In this document: piece by piece, positions 60,048-64,000 of the stretch | How positions within the stretch are numbered: the stretch's first letter is position 1 | How the letters are laid out: each line of letters starts with the position of its first letter | Position numbers and translations under genes: made by a program | The notes under the pieces: generated by a model | Seen by the model: only the letters and a program-made list of their open reading frames with translations | What the model was told of the DNA's origin: nothing | Databases searched by the model: none | NCBI GenBank assembly: GCA_900491605.1 | Contig: UESW01003900.1 | Span: 525,777 to 589,776 of the forward strand | Length of the DNA: 64,000 bases | Source: Calamus simplicifolius | Taxonomy: Eukaryota > Streptophyta > Magnoliopsida > Arecales > Arecaceae | Direction of reading: 5' to 3'

Positions 60048-61773
60048 TTACTCTAAAGGGTCACATATTCCTAATTCACCTCTAAGATAACAAAATATCT
60101 CTTCATTCAAGGGTTTTGTAAATATGTCAGCTAATTGTTCCTCTGTATTAACATATTCAAGACAAATTTCATTATTAGCTACATGTTCTCTTATGAAATG
60201 ATATCTAATTTCAATGTGTTTTGTTCTTGAATGTTGAATTGGATTTTTAGTCAAATTTATTGCACTCATGTTATCACATCTAATTGGTGTTTTATCAAGG
60301 GTTATGCCATAATCTTCAAGTTGCCTCTTAATCCAAAGGATTTGAGCACAACAACTTCCAGCTGCAACATACTCTGCTTCAGCAGTAGATAATGCAACCG
60401 AATTTTGCTTTTTGCTAAACCAAGAGATTAAGTTACATCCTAAGAACTAACATGCTCCACTTGTGCTTTTTCTATCTAATTTACATCCAGCATAGTCAGA
60501 ATCAGAATATGCAATTAAATTTAAAGTTGAGTCTCTAGAATACCATAAGCCTACATTTTTAGTTTCACTTAAATATCTTAAGATTCTTTTTACAGCAATT
60601 AAGTGTGATTCTTTAGGTTCAGATTGAAATCTAGCACATAAACATACTGCAAACATAATATCTGGTCTACTAGCAGTTAAGTAAAGAAGAGATCTAATCA
60701 TACCTCTATAATGTTTTTGATCTACTTTCTTACCATCTTCATCTTTGTCCAATTTGCATGAAGGACTCATAGGAGTTCCAAGTGGCTTGATTGACTCCAT
60801 TCCAAACTTCTTGAGCAGTTCTTTTGTGTATTTGACTTGATTGATGAAAATTCCTTCTTTGCTTTGTTTGATTTGAAGTCCTAGGAAGAAGTTGAGTTCT
60901 CCCATCATACTCATTTCAAACTCACCCTGCATCAACTTAGCAAATTCTTGACATAACAAGTTGTTAGTAGCACCGAATACAATATCATTGATATATATTT
61001 GTACTACTAATAAATCTTTATCTTTTCTTTTCAAAAATAATGTTTTATCAACTTTTCCTCTTACAAAATCATTTTCAATTAAAAATTTACTTAATTATTC
61101 ATACCAAGCTCTAGGTGCCTGTTTCAAACCATATAGTGCTTTGTGTAATTTAAAAACATGATTTGGAAAGTCATGATCTTCAAAACCAGGTGGTTGTTCA
61201 ACAAACACTTCCTCATTTATAAATCTGTTTAAAAATGTACTTTTAACATCCATTTGAAATAAATTGATATGCATATGACATGCAAATGCAAGTAATAATC
61301 TAATTGCTTCAAGTCTAGCTACAGGTGCAAAGGTTTCATCAAAATCAATTCCTTCTTCTTGATTATATCCTTTCGCAACTAATCTAGCTTTGTTTCTAAT
61401 TACTATGCCATTTTCGTCTAATTTATTTTTAAATACCCATTTTGATCCTATAACAGAATGATCTTTAGGTCTATCTATAAGAGTCCAAATATTATTTCTA
61501 GTAAATTGATTTAATTCTTCTTGCATAGCTAACATCCAATTATTATCTTTTTCTGCTTCTTCAATAGTTTTAGGTTCAATTTGAGATACAAATGCAAGAT
61601 GATTATTGATGTTTCTCATTGATGATCTAGTTCTTACTCCTTGAGATGGATCACCTATAATTAATTCTCTTGGATGACCATAGGCATATCTCCAATCTCT
61701 AGGTAGATCTATATCATTATGATTTGCATCAACAACATCAACACTAGGAGAATCATTATCTTTAGCTTCTTGT
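60048..61773 (-). pseudogene. pol: pol of E11: RT and RNase H, inactive
   Basis: Homologous to E7 37850-39547. RT blocks NKARLVAKGYNQEEGIDFDE, QMDVKSTFLNRF and the catalytic motif changed from YVDD to YIND (about 60995). Stops are at about 61092 (WYE, then TAA) and 60446 (GAC, then TAG). RNase H ends EQLADIFTKPLNEEIF. Loss of the first catalytic Asp together with stops makes this copy dead. Its first codons are fused in frame to RT sequence of E12. Confidence 0.92.
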
Positions 61774-63891
61774 TCAAGTAAGCCATATAGATAGGCTGTC
61801 ACTACATCCATAAGACGCAATTCAAGTTTTTCATGCACTGCCAGACTAATCAAATACCAAAAAGTTGTTGCATCATCATAGGAGAATACGTCTCTTCATA
61901 ATCAATACGGGTCTTTGTGAGAATCCTTTGATAACTAGTTGTTCTTTATACCTCACAATTTTATCATCCTTATTTTACTTTCGCACGAATATCCATTTAT
62001 ATTCTACAGGTTTTACATAAGCAAGTGTTTGGACAACTAGTCCAAAAACTTTACATTTTGCTAGCGATTTTAATTCAGAATTGATTGCATCGTTATATTT
62101 TGGCCAATCTTATCGATGTCTACATTCTGCCATAGACATTGGTTCATGATGCTCATTTTTATTTTCAATATTTTATGCAGCATAATATGCAAACTTATCA
62201 TTGACGATCATCTTATATCGGTTCTATCTTTTTCCAGTCATAACTTAATTGATAAAAATTTCTTTATTTTCTTTGATTTTAGGTACCTTATTCTCTTTTA
62301 GAATAGACTCATCTAGAGTCTCAATTACTTCTGTTATTATACTGGAAATCTTTTCTTGCGTCACAGTATCTTCAATTTGATCATCTAAATACTTTGCTCC
62401 TTTTCTTTTGCGAGAATTTTTATCTTTGGAACCAACTGGTCTCCATGCTTTACTTGTCCCTTTATCTCATTAGCAGTGGTAGGTTGCCCTTCAGGGACAA
62501 TAATTCTGATTGAAGTATTTGTAGTTGGTATATATATGACTTTGTCACTCTTTTAAGGTCAATAAATGCGTCTGGCAGTTGATTTGCTAGTTTTTGCATG
62601 TGAATTATTTTCTAAACTTCAAGTTCATGTTGTTTTATACGAGGATTAAGATGGAACAATGATAATTCATTCCAACTAATTTCTTTTACCAGCTGCTTAT
62701 TTTCTTCCCCTAATGTTGAAAAAATAAACTAATCAAAATGATAATCGACAAAACGTGCCATAAATAAATCTCCTGCAAATGGTTCAAGATATTTAATTAT
62801 AGATGAAGATTCATACCCAACATATATCCCTAACCTTCTTTGAGGTCCCATCTTAGTGCGTTATGGTGGAGCAATTGGAATATAAACTGCACATCCAAAA
62901 ATTCTTAGATGAGAAATATTTGATTCTTGACCATAAACCAATTGTAACGAAAAGAATTCATGATAATTTATTGGCCTGATGCGAATAGTGCTACTGCATG
63001 TAAAATAGCATGTCCCCATGTAGACAAAGGATGTTTTGCTCTTATAAGTAATGGTCTTACAATCAGTTGGATCCGTTTGATAAGCGATTCCGCAAGACCA
63101 TTTTGAGTATGAACATATGCTACATAATGTTCAACAATGTTTCCAATAGTAGTACAATAATCATTGAATACTTGAGAAGTAAATTCACTAGCATTGTCAA
63201 GGCGTATTGTCTTAATAGGATTATCTAAAAAATGAGCGCGTAGTCGAATTAATTGCGCTAGTAGTCTTGCAAACGCCAGGTTATGAGTCGATAAAAAGCA
63301 TACATGTGACCATCTAATTGAAGCATCAATTAAAACCATAAAATATATAAATGGTATACTTGGTGGGTGAATAGGTTCACAAATATCACCATGTATGCAT
63401 TCCAGAAATTAAAGAGATTCAGTCTTGATTTTAGCCGATGATGGCCTAATAATTAATTTGCCTTGAGAGCAAGCAGCACATGAGAATTTATTTGATCGTA
63501 ATATTTTCTGATTCTTCAATGAATGTCCACATGAATTCTCTACAATTCTTCACATCACCACAAATACTCAATATTGCCTTCATTAGTTGTCTCAATGTGA
63601 TATCATTTCTGCGAATATCTTTTAAACTCAATAAATTTCTTTGAGACCTTTCATAATATAAGGCATCATCAATTATAAATTCTGTTCCCCAGGCAAAATG
63701 ATATGGGCTCTTCCAGAGCCTTCAATCAATTTTACACTACCATAAATTATATTGACATTTGTTGCCTGACTTCTTAAGCAGGAGAAGTATTTCATATCTT
63801 TAAGTATAGTAGGTGTTGTAGCACTATCGATGAGGCACAAATTATTGTTGTCGACAAAAGATCCTACTCGAGATAATTTCATTTTCTTCAT
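61774..63891 (-). pseudogene. pol: E12: decayed Copia of another lineage (protease, integrase, RT start)
   Basis: Minus strand, from 63891: protease-like FVDNNNLCLIDSATTPTILK and LIEGSGRAHIILPGEQ. Integrase follows at 63339-62968: VLIDASIRWSHVCFLSTHNL, then IRLDNASEFTSQVFNDYC, HTQNGLAESLIKRIQLI. Near 62870-62820 there is VYIPIAPP, a stop, RTKMGPQRRLGIYVGYES. The RT start LAVHEKLELRLMDVVTAYLY lies at 61853-61780. Many stops and shifts are present. The block wording differs from E3, E7 and E11. The stretch 63892-64000 has nothing I recognise. Confidence 0.85.
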
Positions 63892-64000
63892 GGAAAGAAT
63901 GACATGTAGTAAACTACAAATTAGAATACAAGGTATATAAAGGCATAAAAACTAAAAGTCACAATTCATCATTGCATTAGTTTCTTTAAAACAAACATAT

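Larger units (their letters stand above)
56097..61773 (-). mobile_element. E11: Sirevirus-like Copia, 3' two thirds
   Basis: On minus: partial pol (61773-60048), spacer with palindromic boxes, broken third ORF (59548-58283), purine-rich spacer, 3' LTR (57617-56097). The gene order is that of E7. gag, protease, integrase and the 5' LTR are missing; the sequence jumps at 61774 into another Copia. Confidence 0.92.

Overview
This window is nuclear DNA of a flowering plant. I see no host gene, tRNA, rRNA or CRISPR array. Almost every base belongs to LTR retrotransposons or to tandem arrays carried inside them. The evidence is plant-type Copia and Gypsy gag, protease, integrase, RT and RNase H domains, initiator-Met primer-binding sites, and LTRs with target-site duplications (TSDs). 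The species cannot be fixed from the sequence; a monocot is a weak guess.

Layout. E1 (1-3251, minus): 5' part of a Sirevirus-like Copia. E2 (3278-13182, plus): 5'-truncated Tat-like Gypsy with integrase end, hairpin arrays, two antisense genes (one spliced) and a 3' LTR. E3 (14190-22140, minus): complete Copia, TSD GATGC. E4 (22276-24718): probable solo LTR. E5 (25035-25769 plus 45913-47220, minus): chromovirus-type Gypsy pol relic split by E6. E6 (25770-45912, plus): 20-kb LTR element without its own pol, TSD ATGCA, filled with 108-bp and 48-bp arrays. E7 (33260-43553, plus): complete Sirevirus-like Copia inside the 48-bp array of E6, near-TSD GGTCC/GGCCC. E8 (47395-47433 plus 54699-55141, minus): second chromovirus relic, split by E9. 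E9 (47434-54698, plus): pol-less LTR element, TSD GTGGC, 90-bp arrays in its LTRs and a 47-bp array inside. E10 (55142-55984): an inverted Gypsy LTR piece beside a plus-strand integrase relic. E11 (56097-61773, minus): 3' two thirds of a Sirevirus-like Copia, fused at 61774 to E12 (to about 63900, minus), a decayed Copia of another lineage.

How the parts relate. E6 and E9 have the same plan (LTR start, 15-bp LTR repeat, U5 motif, primer-binding site, decayed leader, polypurine tract) but different satellite cargo. Their U5 motif is shared with E2 and E10, so a Tat-like Gypsy with enzymes is the natural candidate for mobilising them. Nesting gives a relative order: E5, then E6, then E7; and E8, then E9.

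The most unusual signal is that nearly all the tandem arrays, though unrelated in sequence and located in different elements, have monomers centred on a short GC-rich inverted repeat. In several arrays both arms change together, so the stem is kept while the loop drifts. Other points of interest are the antisense genes of E2, the third ORF of the Sirevirus-like elements and the palindromic boxes in front of it. All comparisons were made by eye, so identities and copy numbers are approximate.
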